Shown piece by piece: positions 43,963 through 53,130 of a DNA stretch of 64,000 bases; positions within the stretch are counted from its first letter, which is position 1; each line of letters opens with the position of its first letter. Source of the DNA: VBCG01 sp044226535. Its GTDB lineage: Bacteria; Pseudomonadota; Gammaproteobacteria; Burkholderiales; Casimicrobiaceae. The notes beneath the pieces were generated by a model. It ran no database searches. It was not told where the DNA came from and saw only the letters and a list, made by a program, of their open reading frames with translations. The DNA lies in the NCBI GenBank assembly GCA_044226535.1, contig JBGAGT010000016.1, positions 1 to 64,000 of the forward strand. The letters are read 5' to 3'. Made by a program: the position numbers and the translations under genes.

Positions 43963-45600
43963 ATGGCCGCGATGACACCGTCCCGCGGGCTTCGCGCGAT
44001 GCTCGGCGGCCGCGCCAGCGCCTGGCCCGCCGCGACGCTTGCCGCGGCCACGACGCTTGCCGCCGCGGCCGCGATGCTGGCCACGCTCGCCGGCTGCACG
44101 ATGGGCCCCGACTACGCGCGTCCCGCAGCCGAGGTCCCCGGCGAGTACCGGGGCGCAGGGGCGCGCCCGACGCCACCGGTGCCGGCCACGCTCGCGTCGC
44201 GCGCAACCACGCCGCAGGGCGGGCCCTTGCCGCCCTACGCCTCGGGCGTCGACGATACGCCCAGGGGACCCGTCGCGGCCACCGACAGCGCGTGGTGGAA
44301 GGCCTACGGCGACCCCGTGCTCGACGCGCTGGTCGACGAAGCACTGCGCAACAACCAGGACATCGTGGCGGCGACGGCCAACGTCGAGGCCGCGTCGGCG
44401 CTGCTCGTCCAGGCGCGCTCGTCGCTGTTCCCGCAGGTCGGCTACAGCGGCAGCGGGCAGCGCGAACGCGTGCCCGACACGGGGCTCGCCGCGATCATCC
44501 CCAACTACCCCAACCCGCAGGAGAGCTACCAGGCGTTGCTCACCGCGTCGTGGGAGATCGACCTGTGGGGCCGCATCCGGCGGCTGTCCGAGGCGGCGCG
44601 CGCCAACCTGCTCGCCACCGGCGCCGCGCGCGACGGCGTGATCCTGTCGCTGGTCAGCGGCGTGGTGCAGACCTACATCGGCCTGCGCGGGCTCGACAGC
44701 CAGCTCGAGGTGGCGAAGCGTACGCGCGGCGCCTATGCCGAGTCGGTGAAGCTCTTCGAGCTGCAGTTCCAGCACGGCCAGATCTCGCAGATGAACGTCG
44801 CGCAGGCGCACTCGCAGTACGAGACCGCCGCCGCACAGATCCCGCAGATCGAGAGCTCGATCGAGCAGACCGAGAACGCGCTGTCGATCCTGGCGGGCCG
44901 CAACCCGGGGCCGATCGTGCGCGGCAGGACGATCGACGCGCTGGTGCCGCCCACGGTGCCTCCCGGGCTGCCCTCGACGCTGCTCGAGCAGCGCCCCGAC
45001 CTCGTGCAGGCGGAGCAGCAGCTCGTCGCCGCGAACGCGCAGATCGGCGCGGCGCGCGCGCTGTACTTCCCCCGCATCACGCTGACCGGCGGCCTCGGCA
45101 GCACCAGCGGCGCGCTGGACGACCTGTTCAAGGGACCGACGCGCGTGTGGAGCTACGCGGGGCAGATCGTCGGCCCGATCTTCAGCTTCGGCGCGGTGAG
45201 TGGCCAGGTGGCCGAGGCCGAGGCGCAGCGCAATGCGGCGGTGGCCAACTACCGGTCCTCCATCCAGGGCGCGTTCAGGGACGTCGACAACGCGCTGGTC
45301 GCCAGCGCCAAGCTCGGCGAGCAGTTCGCCGCGCAGTCGCGGCTGGTCGCCGCGCTGACCGACTACTCGCGGCTGGCGCGCCTCCAGTACAACGGCGGTT
45401 ACTCGCCGTATTCGACGGTGCTGCAGGCCGAGCAATCGCTGTTCCCCGCCGAGCTCAACCTCGCGGCCGTGCGCGTGTCGCTGCTGACGGCGAGCGTCAA
45501 CCTCTACAAGGCGCTGGGCGGCGGCTGGGTCGGTCTCGCCGACGGCATGACCGCCACGCCCGCGCCCGCCGACCGGCCGGTCGAGACACCGCTGTTCTGA
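43963..45600 (+). CDS. RND efflux outer-membrane channel lipoprotein (NodT/OprM family)
   Basis: The 545-residue protein forms the TolC-like exit duct. The signal peptide ends in lipobox LAGC with C45, followed by TMGPDYARP as is usual in OprM-type proteins. Two outer-membrane efflux repeats follow, with AWWKAYGDPVLDALVDEALRNNQDI, ASWEIDLWGRIRR and LEQRPDLVQAEQQLVAANAQIGAARA. An insert of about 40 residues after the first segment (roughly residues 70-105) is Pro/Gly-rich. It completes a three-gene efflux operon with no local regulator. Confidence 0.93.
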   Translation: MAAMTPSRGLRAMLGGRASAWPAATLAAATTLAAAAAMLATLAGCTMGPDYARPAAEVPGEYRGAGARPTPPVPATLASRATTPQGGPLPPYASGVDDTPRGPVAATDSAWWKAYGDPVLDALVDEALRNNQDIVAATANVEAASALLVQARSSLFPQVGYSGSGQRERVPDTGLAAIIPNYPNPQESYQALLTASWEIDLWGRIRRLSEAARANLLATGAARDGVILSLVSGVVQTYIGLRGLDSQLEVAKRTRGAYAESVKLFELQFQHGQISQMNVAQAHSQYETAAAQIPQIESSIEQTENALSILAGRNPGPIVRGRTIDALVPPTVPPGLPSTLLEQRPDLVQAEQQLVAANAQIGAARALYFPRITLTGGLGSTSGALDDLFKGPTRVWSYAGQIVGPIFSFGAVSGQVAEAEAQRNAAVANYRSSIQGAFRDVDNALVASAKLGEQFAAQSRLVAALTDYSRLARLQYNGGYSPYSTVLQAEQSLFPAELNLAAVRVSLLTASVNLYKALGGGWVGLADGMTATPAPADRPVETPLF

Positions 45601-45675
45601 GCCTGGCGGTCGGACCCGGCCGCCGATCGCGTGCCGTCGCGAGGCCCCGCACCCGCCGGGCATCGCTGCGCCCCG

Positions 45676-46461
45676 CTAGCGCGCGAGCCAGCCGCCGTCG
45701 ACCGGCAGCACCACGCCATGCACGTAGTCCGAGGCCGCCGACGCGAGGAACACCGCGGCCCCGGCGAGGTCGTCGGGACGTCCCCAGCGGCCCGCCGGGA
45801 TGCGCGCCGAAATCGCCGCGCTGCGCGCCGCGTCGGCACGCAGCGGCGCGGTGTTGGCCGTCTCGAAATACCCGGGGGCGATGGCGTTGACGTTGATGCC
45901 GAGCGGCGCCCATTCGCAGGCGCACGATCGCGTCACCCCCACCAGCGCGCTCTTCGCCGCGGTGTAGGCGGCCACGCGCAGGCCGCCCTGGAACGACAGC
46001 AGCGACGCGATGTTGATGATCTTGCCCCGCGCAGTCCCCGCCGGCGCCGGTGGCGCGAGCATGCACCGCGCCACCGCCCGGGACAGGAAGAACACGGCCT
46101 TCTGGTTGACGTCGACGACGGCGTCCCAGTCGGCTTCGGTGTAGTCGAGCGCGTCGGCGCGGCGGATGATGCCGGCGTTGTTGACCAGGATGTCGATCCT
46201 GCCGCGCCAGGCCAGCGTGCGCGCGACGATGTCGTCGACGGGTGCCAGGGTGGCGAGGTCGGCGGCGATGGACAGCGACTGCCGGCCCAGCGCGGCGATG
46301 CGCGAAGCCGTCTCGTCCATGGCGCTGCGGCCGACCAGCGCGACGTCGGCGCCGGCGCCGGCCAGCGCGATCGCGATGGCACGGCCGAGGCCCGCGCCGG
46401 CGCCGGTGACGATGGCGGTGCGACCGGCAAGGTCGAACAGCGCGGCGGAAGGATGCGTCAA
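45676..46461 (-). CDS. kduD: 2-deoxy-D-gluconate 3-dehydrogenase, KduD-like SDR
   Basis: The 261-residue SDR likely interconverts 2,5-diketo-3-deoxygluconate and 2-keto-3-deoxygluconate in uronate breakdown. TGAGAGLG (19-26) binds NAD(P); catalytic residues are S153, Y166 and K170. FDLAGRTAIVTGAGAGLG and GIIRRADALDYTEADWDAVVDVNQKAVFFLSRAVAR fit KduD. The start is uncertain: TTG at 46461 keeps the family's usual N-terminus and avoids overlapping kduI by more than a few codons. It lies 55 bp after kduI on the same strand, which supports the pathway call. Confidence 0.85.
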   Translation of the reverse strand: MTHPSAALFDLAGRTAIVTGAGAGLGRAIAIALAGAGADVALVGRSAMDETASRIAALGRQSLSIAADLATLAPVDDIVARTLAWRGRIDILVNNAGIIRRADALDYTEADWDAVVDVNQKAVFFLSRAVARCMLAPPAPAGTARGKIINIASLLSFQGGLRVAAYTAAKSALVGVTRSCACEWAPLGINVNAIAPGYFETANTAPLRADAARSAAISARIPAGRWGRPDDLAGAAVFLASAASDYVHGVVLPVDGGWLAR

Positions 46462-46516
46462 GGGTCGAGCGCCTCGGGCCGGATGCGCGGCCTGCAGCGG
46501 CGCGCGGGCGGTGCGT

Positions 46517-47416
46517 TCAACGCAGTTCGCCGACCGCCACGGCGTCCATGTCGGTGTAGTCGACGTTGTCGCCCGCCATCGCCCAGACGAAGGAATAGCG
46601 CTGCGTGCCGACACCGCTATGGATCGACCAGATGGGCGAGATCACCGCCTCCTCGTTGGCCACCACGATGTGCCGGGTCTCGGAAGGCTCGCCCATCAGG
46701 TGCAGCACGCGCGCGTCCTCGGCGAGGTCGAAGTAGAAGTAGACCTCGCAGCGCCGGTCATGGCGATGCGGCGGCATGGTGTTCCACACGCTGCCCGGCT
46801 CGAGCACCGTGAAGCCCATCACCAGCTGGCAGGACGTCATCACCTCGGGATGGATCGACTGGTGGATGGTGCGCGCATTGGCGGTGGCGGCCGAGCCGAG
46901 CGCGAGGCGCCTGGCGTCGCCGAGGCCGACCTTGCGCGTCGCGTGTCGCGCATGCGCGGGTGCGCTGACGAGGTAGAAGCGCGCAGGCTCGGCGGCGCTC
47001 GTGCTCGCGAAGCTCACCTCGGCGGCACCCATTCCGACATACAGCGAGTCGAGCCTGGCGAGCGCATGCGAGTCGCCGTCGACCTCCACGCGGCCCGGCC
47101 CGCCGACGTTGATCACGCCGAGCTCGCGCCGGTCGAGGAAGCGCGGCGCGCCGATGGGCTTCAAGGCTTCGAGCGGCAAGCCCGCGTCGAGCGGCATCGC
47201 GCCGCCGATCACCATGCGGTCGACGTGGCTGTAGGTGAGCGCAACCGCGCCGGGCCGGAACAGCGACTGCACCAGGAAGCGCTGCCGCAGCGCCTCGGTG
47301 TCGTAGCCGCGCACCGCGTCGGCGTCGGCTGCGTGGCGCACCTCGAGGGTGGTACGGCCGTCGCGGGAGCGATAGCCTTCGCTCGACAGCGCGGCCTGGG
47401 GGATCGAAGCGTTCAT
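46517..47416 (-). CDS. kduI: 5-dehydro-4-deoxy-D-glucuronate isomerase KduI
   Basis: The 299-residue cupin-type isomerase converts 4-deoxy-L-threo-5-hexosulose uronate, from pectin or other unsaturated uronates, to 2,5-diketo-3-deoxygluconate. Family motifs are clear: YSHVDRMVIGGAMP, ARFYLVSAPAH, and the metal site PPHRHDRRCEVYFYFD with its His and Glu ligands. The start at 47416 overlaps the stop of the regulator gene (ATGA) and GGAG is 9 bp upstream. It acts directly before KduD. Confidence 0.93.
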   Translation of the reverse strand: MNASIPQAALSSEGYRSRDGRTTLEVRHAADADAVRGYDTEALRQRFLVQSLFRPGAVALTYSHVDRMVIGGAMPLDAGLPLEALKPIGAPRFLDRRELGVINVGGPGRVEVDGDSHALARLDSLYVGMGAAEVSFASTSAAEPARFYLVSAPAHARHATRKVGLGDARRLALGSAATANARTIHQSIHPEVMTSCQLVMGFTVLEPGSVWNTMPPHRHDRRCEVYFYFDLAEDARVLHLMGEPSETRHIVVANEEAVISPIWSIHSGVGTQRYSFVWAMAGDNVDYTDMDAVAVGELR

Positions 47417-48291
47417 CGGCGCGGCTCCTTGTGCAGGTCGAGTTCCTCGTAGAAGAAATCCGGGTTGACGCGGCGGATGTCCTCCATGCTGATGCGCAGC
47501 CCCTCGAGATGGCCCTGCATCGCCCGCGCCGCCGCGTCGGGGTCGCCGCGCTCGATGGCGTCGACCACCGCGGCGTGCTCGCGCATCACCCGCGGCATGC
47601 GTCCCGGCTGCGGCAGCGTCAACAGGCGGTAGCGGTCGACCTGCGTCTTCACGCCTTGCACCAGCGTCCAGATTCCGGGGTAGCCGCCCGCCGCGGCCAC
47701 CGCGGCATGGAAGGCCTCGTCGGCGCGATGGAAGGCGAGCCGGTCGTCGGTGGCGGCGGCTTCCTGCTGCCGCTCGATCAGCGCGCGCAGCGCCGTGACG
47801 TCGCTGCGGCGCGCGCGCTCCGCCGCCGCGCGTGCCGTGACGTCCTCCAGCGCCTTGCGCACCACGATCGCCTCGGGAAGCGCCGCGAGCGGGATGCGCG
47901 CGACGAAGGTGCCCGACTTGACGACCGTGTCGACCAGGCCCTCGGCCGCAAGCCGCAGCAGCGCCTCGCGCACCGGCGTGCGGCTCACGCGGTGCGCCGC
48001 GGCGATTTCCATTTCGGCGATGGGCTCGCCCGGCGCCCGCCGCAGCCACACGATCTCGTCGCGCAGCATCCGGTACACCGATTCCGCGGCCGTGCGCGGC
48101 CGGCCGGATCGATCGGCGCCGCGCGGAAGCGCGAGGACGCCGTCGCCGGCAGTCGCCGGTGCGCGCGCCGCGCCCTTGTGGGCGGCGGGCTTCGGCGCGC
48201 GGGGCTTGCGGACGGGTCGGGGCATCGGCGGCGGTGGTCGGTCGTCGCGTAACGCGATGGGGTGCATTCGCGATGGTACTTGCACGGCCAT
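47413..48291 (-). CDS. GntR family transcriptional regulator, FadR (FCD) type
   Basis: The protein of up to 292 residues has an N-terminal winged helix (AAESVYRMLRDEIVWLRRAPGEPIAEMEIAAAHRVSRTPVREALLRLAAEGLVD) and a C-terminal FCD ligand domain (with HRADEAFHAAVAAAGG carrying metal-binding histidines). It heads the gntR-kduI-kduD operon, so the likely effector is a uronate intermediate. The start is unsure: ATG at 48291 lies almost on top of a TATACT hexamer, and 48267 or 48225 may be used. The first 65 residues are Pro/Lys/Arg-rich and poorly conserved. Confidence 0.88.
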   Translation of the reverse strand: MAVQVPSRMHPIALRDDRPPPPMPRPVRKPRAPKPAAHKGAARAPATAGDGVLALPRGADRSGRPRTAAESVYRMLRDEIVWLRRAPGEPIAEMEIAAAHRVSRTPVREALLRLAAEGLVDTVVKSGTFVARIPLAALPEAIVVRKALEDVTARAAAERARRSDVTALRALIERQQEAAATDDRLAFHRADEAFHAAVAAAGGYPGIWTLVQGVKTQVDRYRLLTLPQPGRMPRVMREHAAVVDAIERGDPDAAARAMQGHLEGLRISMEDIRRVNPDFFYEELDLHKEPRR

Positions 48292-48298
48292 AGTATAT

Positions 48299-48310
48299 CT
48301 AATATATTAG
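48299..48310. promoter_or_regulatory. Perfect 12-bp palindrome, candidate GntR operator
   Basis: CTAATATATTAG is a perfect palindrome in the 62-bp space between the divergent regulator and TRAP genes. It is conspicuously AT-rich in GC-rich DNA and overlaps -10-like hexamers for both directions. FCD-type GntR proteins bind short palindromes in such positions, but specificity here is inferred. Confidence 0.55.
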
Positions 48311-48353
48311 CAATCGGAGCAGCACTTCGAGGACTCTGGGAGGAGGAGGGCGA

Positions 48354-50255
48354 GTGGCTGTGATCTCCGCATCGCCCGCCGTCGCCGCCACGGTGCCCGC
48401 AGAGGCACCCGCGTCGACGGCGGACGGCGTCTTCCTGCGCAGCATCGACGCACTGGCGGTCGCACTGGTCGTGGCCGCATTGCTGGGCGAGCTCGCGATC
48501 GTGCTGGGCAACGTGTTCGCGCGCCTGTTCCTGCACCACTCGTTCCTGTGGGGCGACGAGATCGCGCGGCTCGCCCTTTCGGTCCTCGCCTTCGTCGGCG
48601 GTGCGGTCGCCTACCGGCGCAGGCAGCACGCGTTCGTGCGCGTGCTGCTCAACGCCTGCCCGCGCGGCGTGCAGGCCGCCTGCCTCGCGCTGGCGGACGT
48701 GCTGGTGCTGTTCTGCGCGCTGCTGGTGCTGTACGCCTCGGTGGAGTTCATCGCCACGAGCTGGGGCGAGCGCACCCCCATCCTGCAGTGGCCGACAGCC
48801 GTCATCGCCCTGCCGCTGCCCGTCGGCATGCTGCTGCTCGCGTGCTACGCGCTGCGCCACCTGCGCAACGAGCACCGCGGGCGCGGCCTCGCCGCCGCGC
48901 TGGTACTGGTCGCCGTGCTGCTCGCGCTCGCGGCGTCGCAGCCCGCGTGGCGCAGCTGGTTCGCCGGCGACACGGCGATCTCCGGCGTCCTGCTGTTCTT
49001 CCTGGTCGCGATCTTCGCCGGGGTGCCCGTGGGCTTCGTGCTGCTGCTGGCGACCGCTGCCTACGTCGCGGGCACCGGCAGCGCGTCGATGGTCGTGCTG
49101 CCGCAGAGCATGGTCAACGGCACCGGGAACTTCATCCTGCTGGCGGTGCCCTTCTTCATCCTCGCGGGGCTGGTGATGGAGCGCGGCGGGATCAGCACGC
49201 GGCTGGTGCGATTCATCCAGGCGCTGGTGGGCCACGTCCGCGGCGGCCTCCTCCAGGTCGCGGTCGTGAGCATGTACCTCGTCTCCGGACTCTCGGGGTC
49301 CAAGCCCGCCGACGTCGCGGCGGTCGGGACGGTGATGCGCGACGAGCTCTCCGAGCGCCACGGCGAAGCCGAAGGCGCGGCGGTGCTCGCCGCCTCCGCC
49401 GTGATGGGCGAAACGGTGCCCCCCAGCATCGCCATGCTGATCGTCGGGTCGATCACCAGCGTGTCGGTCGCGGGCATGTTCATCGCCGGGCTGGTGCCGG
49501 CCGCCGTCATGGCACTCGGCCTGATGCTGCTGATCTGGTTCCGCGCGCGCCGGCACGAGGGCCCGCGCGCGCGCCGCGCACCGCTCGCCACCGTGCTGCG
49601 CGCCGGCCGCGCGGCCGTCCTGCCGCTGCTGCTGCCCGGGCTCCTGCTCGGCGGCATCCTGTTCGGCGTCGCGACCCCCACGGAAGTGGCGGCCTTCGCC
49701 GTGGTCTACGGCGCCGCGCTGGCGATGCTGGTCTACCGCGAGATGGACGTGGCCGGCCTGATGCGCGCGGTCGCCGACGCCGCGGCGCTGACCGGCGTGC
49801 TGATGTTCATCTTCGCGGCGGCCTCGGGCTTCTCGTGGACGCTCACCATCGCCTACCTGCCGCAGCGCCTGGTCGAGGTCCTGCACTCCTTCGGCAACAG
49901 CAACGCGATCTTCATGCTGGGGTCGATCGTGCTGCTGATCGTGGTCGGCGTGCTGCTCGAGGGCCTGCCCTCGCTCAACGTGCTCGCGCCGCTGCTGCTG
50001 CCGATCGCCGGCAAGCTCGGCCTCTCGGAGCTGCATTACGCGCTGGTGCTGATCATCGCCATGGGCGTCGGTGGCTTCATGCCACTCGCCGGCATCGGCT
50101 TCTACGTGTGCTGCGCGGTGATGCGCAGCGACATCGAGGCGGCCTCGCGCGCCATGCTGCCCTACCTCGGCATGGTCATCGCGGGCCTGCTGGTGGTCGC
50201 GTTCGTCCCCTGGCTCACGCTGTTCCTGCCGCACTACTTCGGCTTTCGCGGGTAA
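48354..50255 (+). CDS. TRAP transporter, fused small and large permease (DctQM)
   Basis: The 633-residue protein joins the DctQ subunit (about residues 25-185, four helices) with the DctM subunit (about 195-633, twelve helices). DctM signatures include LAVPFFILAGLVMERGGIS, SGLSGSKPADVAAVGTVM, GETVPPSIAMLIVGS and GIGFYVCCAV. The GTG start has a strong GGGAGGAGG ribosome site 4-12 bases upstream. Fused DctQM proteins are an established variant. Its divergence from the Kdu operon suggests import of uronates or unsaturated digalacturonate. Confidence 0.93.
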   Translation: MAVISASPAVAATVPAEAPASTADGVFLRSIDALAVALVVAALLGELAIVLGNVFARLFLHHSFLWGDEIARLALSVLAFVGGAVAYRRRQHAFVRVLLNACPRGVQAACLALADVLVLFCALLVLYASVEFIATSWGERTPILQWPTAVIALPLPVGMLLLACYALRHLRNEHRGRGLAAALVLVAVLLALAASQPAWRSWFAGDTAISGVLLFFLVAIFAGVPVGFVLLLATAAYVAGTGSASMVVLPQSMVNGTGNFILLAVPFFILAGLVMERGGISTRLVRFIQALVGHVRGGLLQVAVVSMYLVSGLSGSKPADVAAVGTVMRDELSERHGEAEGAAVLAASAVMGETVPPSIAMLIVGSITSVSVAGMFIAGLVPAAVMALGLMLLIWFRARRHEGPRARRAPLATVLRAGRAAVLPLLLPGLLLGGILFGVATPTEVAAFAVVYGAALAMLVYREMDVAGLMRAVADAAALTGVLMFIFAAASGFSWTLTIAYLPQRLVEVLHSFGNSNAIFMLGSIVLLIVVGVLLEGLPSLNVLAPLLLPIAGKLGLSELHYALVLIIAMGVGGFMPLAGIGFYVCCAVMRSDIEAASRAMLPYLGMVIAGLLVVAFVPWLTLFLPHYFGFRG

Positions 50256-50295
50256 CCGTCGCCGCGCCGCGGCGACGCATCGAGAGGAGATCGTC

Positions 50296-51303
50296 ATGGA
50301 TCGCAGAACGTTTCTCAAGACCGGCGCGGGCGCCACCGCCGGCGCCACGCTGGCCGCGCCCTGGGTCGCGCGCGCAGCCGAGCCCCTGACGCTGCGCTGG
50401 GCGCACTTCGCGCCCGAGGACCACCCCGCCAACGTCGCCTGCAAGCAATTCGCGAAGAACGTGGAAGCGCGCACCAACGGCGCGATCAGGGTGAACATCT
50501 TCCCCAACAACGTGCTGGGCGGCCCACCCGAGCAGGCGCAGCAGGTCAAGCTCGGCACCATCGACATGGGCCTGCCCACGCAGGGCCAGCTCGACAAGTA
50601 CGACACCGCGTTCGCGGCGGTGCTGCTGCCCTTCGTCTTCGACAGCCCGCAGCAGGCCTACAAGGTGCTCGACGGCCCGGCGATGGGCTGGCTCGCGCCG
50701 CGCGCCGAGAAGCAGGGCTTCGTGCTGCTGTCCAACTGGGAATACGGCTTCCGCAACCTCACCAACAGCGCGCACCCCATCAACGTGCCGGACGACGTCA
50801 AGGGGCTCAAGATCCGCACCCCGCCCGAGTTGCAGATCCAGGCGTCGATGGAGGCGCTTGGCGGGATCGTGCAGGCGATCGCGTTCCCGGAGCTCTACCT
50901 CGCGCTTTCGCAGAAGGTGGTCGACGGCGAGGAGAACCCGATCGCCGTCATCTACTTCAGCAAGTTCTACGAAGTGCAGAAGCACCTCGCGCTGACCCAC
51001 CACGTCTACAACAACATGATCCACACCATCGGCGTCGGGACCTGGCGCAAGCTCACGCCGGCACAGCAGGCGATCTTCCGCGAGGAAAGCGCGGCGGCCG
51101 GCAACCTGATGCGCAAGCAGATCGGCGACGGGGAGGCGCAGCAGATCGACAAGCTGGTCGCCGCCGGGATGCAGGTGACGCGCCCCGACCTCGCGCCCTT
51201 CCGCGCGCGGATGGGGCCCGCCTACAAGCGCATCGCAGCCTACGCGGGCGAGGACAACGTCAAGACCTTCCAGGCGATGGTCGAGTCGAGCCGCAAGGGT
51301 TGA
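50296..51303 (+). CDS. TRAP transporter substrate-binding protein (DctP family)
   Basis: The 335-residue periplasmic protein captures the ligand for the fused TRAP permease. The N-terminus MDRRTFLKTGAGATAGATLAAPWVARAAE looks like a twin-arginine signal (RRTFLK). The DctP body shows LRWAHFAPEDHPANVACKQFAKNVEARTNGAIRVNIFPNNVLG and KGLKIRTPPELQIQASMEALGG, including the conserved ligand-contacting arginine in KIRT. It has AGGAG ten bases upstream of its start and ends the two-gene operon. Confidence 0.93.
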   Translation: MDRRTFLKTGAGATAGATLAAPWVARAAEPLTLRWAHFAPEDHPANVACKQFAKNVEARTNGAIRVNIFPNNVLGGPPEQAQQVKLGTIDMGLPTQGQLDKYDTAFAAVLLPFVFDSPQQAYKVLDGPAMGWLAPRAEKQGFVLLSNWEYGFRNLTNSAHPINVPDDVKGLKIRTPPELQIQASMEALGGIVQAIAFPELYLALSQKVVDGEENPIAVIYFSKFYEVQKHLALTHHVYNNMIHTIGVGTWRKLTPAQQAIFREESAAAGNLMRKQIGDGEAQQIDKLVAAGMQVTRPDLAPFRARMGPAYKRIAAYAGEDNVKTFQAMVESSRKG

Positions 51304-51354
51304 GCCGCCGGCGGGGGCCGCCGCCGCGCCAGGCCGGCGGGGGCCGCCGCCGCA

Positions 51355-52059
51355 CTAGGCCGGCGGCTTGACCGCCGCGAGGTCGCGCGCGAGCTCGGCG
51401 AGCACCTCGCCGAGCGCCTTGTTCAGCGCCTCGACATACGCGGCCGCGGAGGTGTCGCGCACGGGGATGCGGCGCTCGTAGGTGTGCGTCCAGAACGGCA
51501 CCGAGCCCGCGCGGTCGCGCGACAGGTAGAACGTGATCGACAGCCTCGCGCCGATGTCGCCGGCGTTGCGCTGGTCCGCGTAGAGCTCGCCCACGAACGC
51601 GTCGAGCACCCAGTCCGCGTCGGCCGGCGTGCCTGGCGCCGAGACGCGCGCGAACACTCCGGCGTCGCGCAACGCACGCGAGGTCGCCTCGGCGATCATC
51701 GGCGCGGGCGGCGTGATGAACTCGTGGTAGAAGTCGGTGGAAAAGCGCAGGTCGCCCTCGCGCACCACGAACTGCCGGTCGCGGAACGCGCCGCCGACGG
51801 TGAAGATGCCCACGCGCAGCGACTCGGCCCTCGGTGCCGCCGCCCTGGCCGGCACGGCGGGAGCGAGCAGGAAGGTCTCCTTGACCGGCGCCGGGCGCGT
51901 GAAGCTGCAGCCCCCGGCCGCGAGCAGCGCCGCGGCCGCGAGCGCCACCGCGACGGCACGCGCCGTCCTGCCGCCGGGCAGCTTGCCGGCTGGAGCGGCG
52001 GTTGCGGGGGCCGTTGCGTGCGCGCGCCGCGCGCTGCGTTCGACGTCGGTGGAAATCAT
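51355..52059 (-). CDS. ABC-type transport auxiliary lipoprotein (PqiC/YmbA-like)
   Basis: The 234-residue protein has an unusually long basic N-terminus before a membrane segment and the lipobox AGGC at C51. The mature domain (FLLAPAVPARAAAPRAESLRVGIFTVGGAFRDRQFVVREGDLRFSTDFYHEFITPPAPMIAEA) fits the ABC-type transport auxiliary lipoprotein family. It overlaps the MCE gene (ATGA) and closes the operon. In related systems such lipoproteins assist MCE lipid transport at the outer membrane. Confidence 0.85.
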   Translation of the reverse strand: MISTDVERSARRAHATAPATAAPAGKLPGGRTARAVAVALAAAALLAAGGCSFTRPAPVKETFLLAPAVPARAAAPRAESLRVGIFTVGGAFRDRQFVVREGDLRFSTDFYHEFITPPAPMIAEATSRALRDAGVFARVSAPGTPADADWVLDAFVGELYADQRNAGDIGARLSITFYLSRDRAGSVPFWTHTYERRIPVRDTSAAAYVEALNKALGEVLAELARDLAAVKPPA

Positions 52060-53117
52060 GGCTTGCGCTCCAGCGGTGGCGGCGGCTGGCCGAACAGCAG
52101 GTTCGACGGATAGCGCTTGGCGTCCTCGGTGAGGTCGCGCAGGTTGTCGGTGATGCGGCGCAGGTTCTCGACGGTCGTGGCGAGGTCGGCCTCGCCGCCG
52201 CCGGTGATGCGGTCGAGCCGCGACAGCGTGCGCTCGAGGTGGGCGATGCTCGACGCGAGCCGCGGGTCGGAGACCAGCGCCCGCACGCTCTCCACGGCGG
52301 CACTCGCGTCCTGCGGCAGCTTCTGGAACGCGGGATTGGCCAGCGTCTTCTTGAGCTCGGCATTGGTCTCGCGCAGCTCGGCCATCAGGCCCTGCGCCTC
52401 GTCGGAGAGCTTCCGGGTCTGCAGGCCCTCGAGCGTGCTGTCGAGCCTGCCCAGCGTCGCATTGGCGCGCTTGGACAGCTCGGCGGTATCGATCGCGCCG
52501 AGGCGGTCGTTGGCGGTGACCAGCAGCTTGTTGAGGTTCGCCACGGTGCCCTCGACGTCGAGCTTGTGCAGGCGATCGAGGATCTCCTGCGCCGCATTGA
52601 CGAAGGCCGTCACGGTCGACGGCGCGCTGGGGATCCAGATATTGATCGGCTGCCACTGGATCTGCATCACCGGCGGCGGCGGGTCGACATAGTCCATCTC
52701 GAGGTAGTTGGTGCCGGTGATGCCCTGCGGGGCGAGCCGTATGCGCAGGCCGCGCTCGACCTCCTTGCCGGCGTTGTCGGGGTTGGCGATGTCGCCGGCC
52801 GCGGCACGGCCGCCGAAGAGGCGCGGGTTGATCTGCATCTCCACCATCACGTAGCGCGCGCGCTCCGACATCGGCCGCTCCTGCTGGTAGACGTTGTAGG
52901 TGAAGCCGATCGCCGTGACCTCGCCCACCGCCACGCCGCGGTACTTGAGCTTGGAGCCGACGTCGAGACCCTGCACCGACTCGTTGAAGTAGGTCTCGAT
53001 GGTGATCTTGCGCTCGAACCAGCGTCCCGAGCCGATGATCATGGTGACGAGGATGCCGGCGATCACCGCGCCGATGACGAACAGGCCGAGCTTGAAGTAG
53101 TTGGCGGACTGGCTCAT
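52056..53117 (-). CDS. MCE family lipid-transport protein (MlaD-like)
   Basis: The 353-residue protein has an N-terminal membrane anchor (about 8-30), one MCE domain (about 38-115, with YFNESVQGLDVGSKLKYRGVAVGEVTAIGF) and a long helical, coiled-coil tail (about 165-330). Unlike short MlaD it resembles the PqiB/LinM-type single-MCE proteins with tails that may span the periplasm as a hexameric tube. It lies 13 bp after the ATPase gene. The lipid cargo is not determined. Confidence 0.9.
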   Translation of the reverse strand: MSQSANYFKLGLFVIGAVIAGILVTMIIGSGRWFERKITIETYFNESVQGLDVGSKLKYRGVAVGEVTAIGFTYNVYQQERPMSERARYVMVEMQINPRLFGGRAAAGDIANPDNAGKEVERGLRIRLAPQGITGTNYLEMDYVDPPPPVMQIQWQPINIWIPSAPSTVTAFVNAAQEILDRLHKLDVEGTVANLNKLLVTANDRLGAIDTAELSKRANATLGRLDSTLEGLQTRKLSDEAQGLMAELRETNAELKKTLANPAFQKLPQDASAAVESVRALVSDPRLASSIAHLERTLSRLDRITGGGEADLATTVENLRRITDNLRDLTEDAKRYPSNLLFGQPPPPLERKP

Positions 53118-53130
53118 CGCGGGAACCCGG

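Noticed and set aside
40773..44099. A 1108-codon minus-strand frame over the efflux pump
   Set aside because: The opposite strand encodes a full-length, well-conserved RND transporter. The antisense product is Arg/His/Gly-rich with no recognisable domain.
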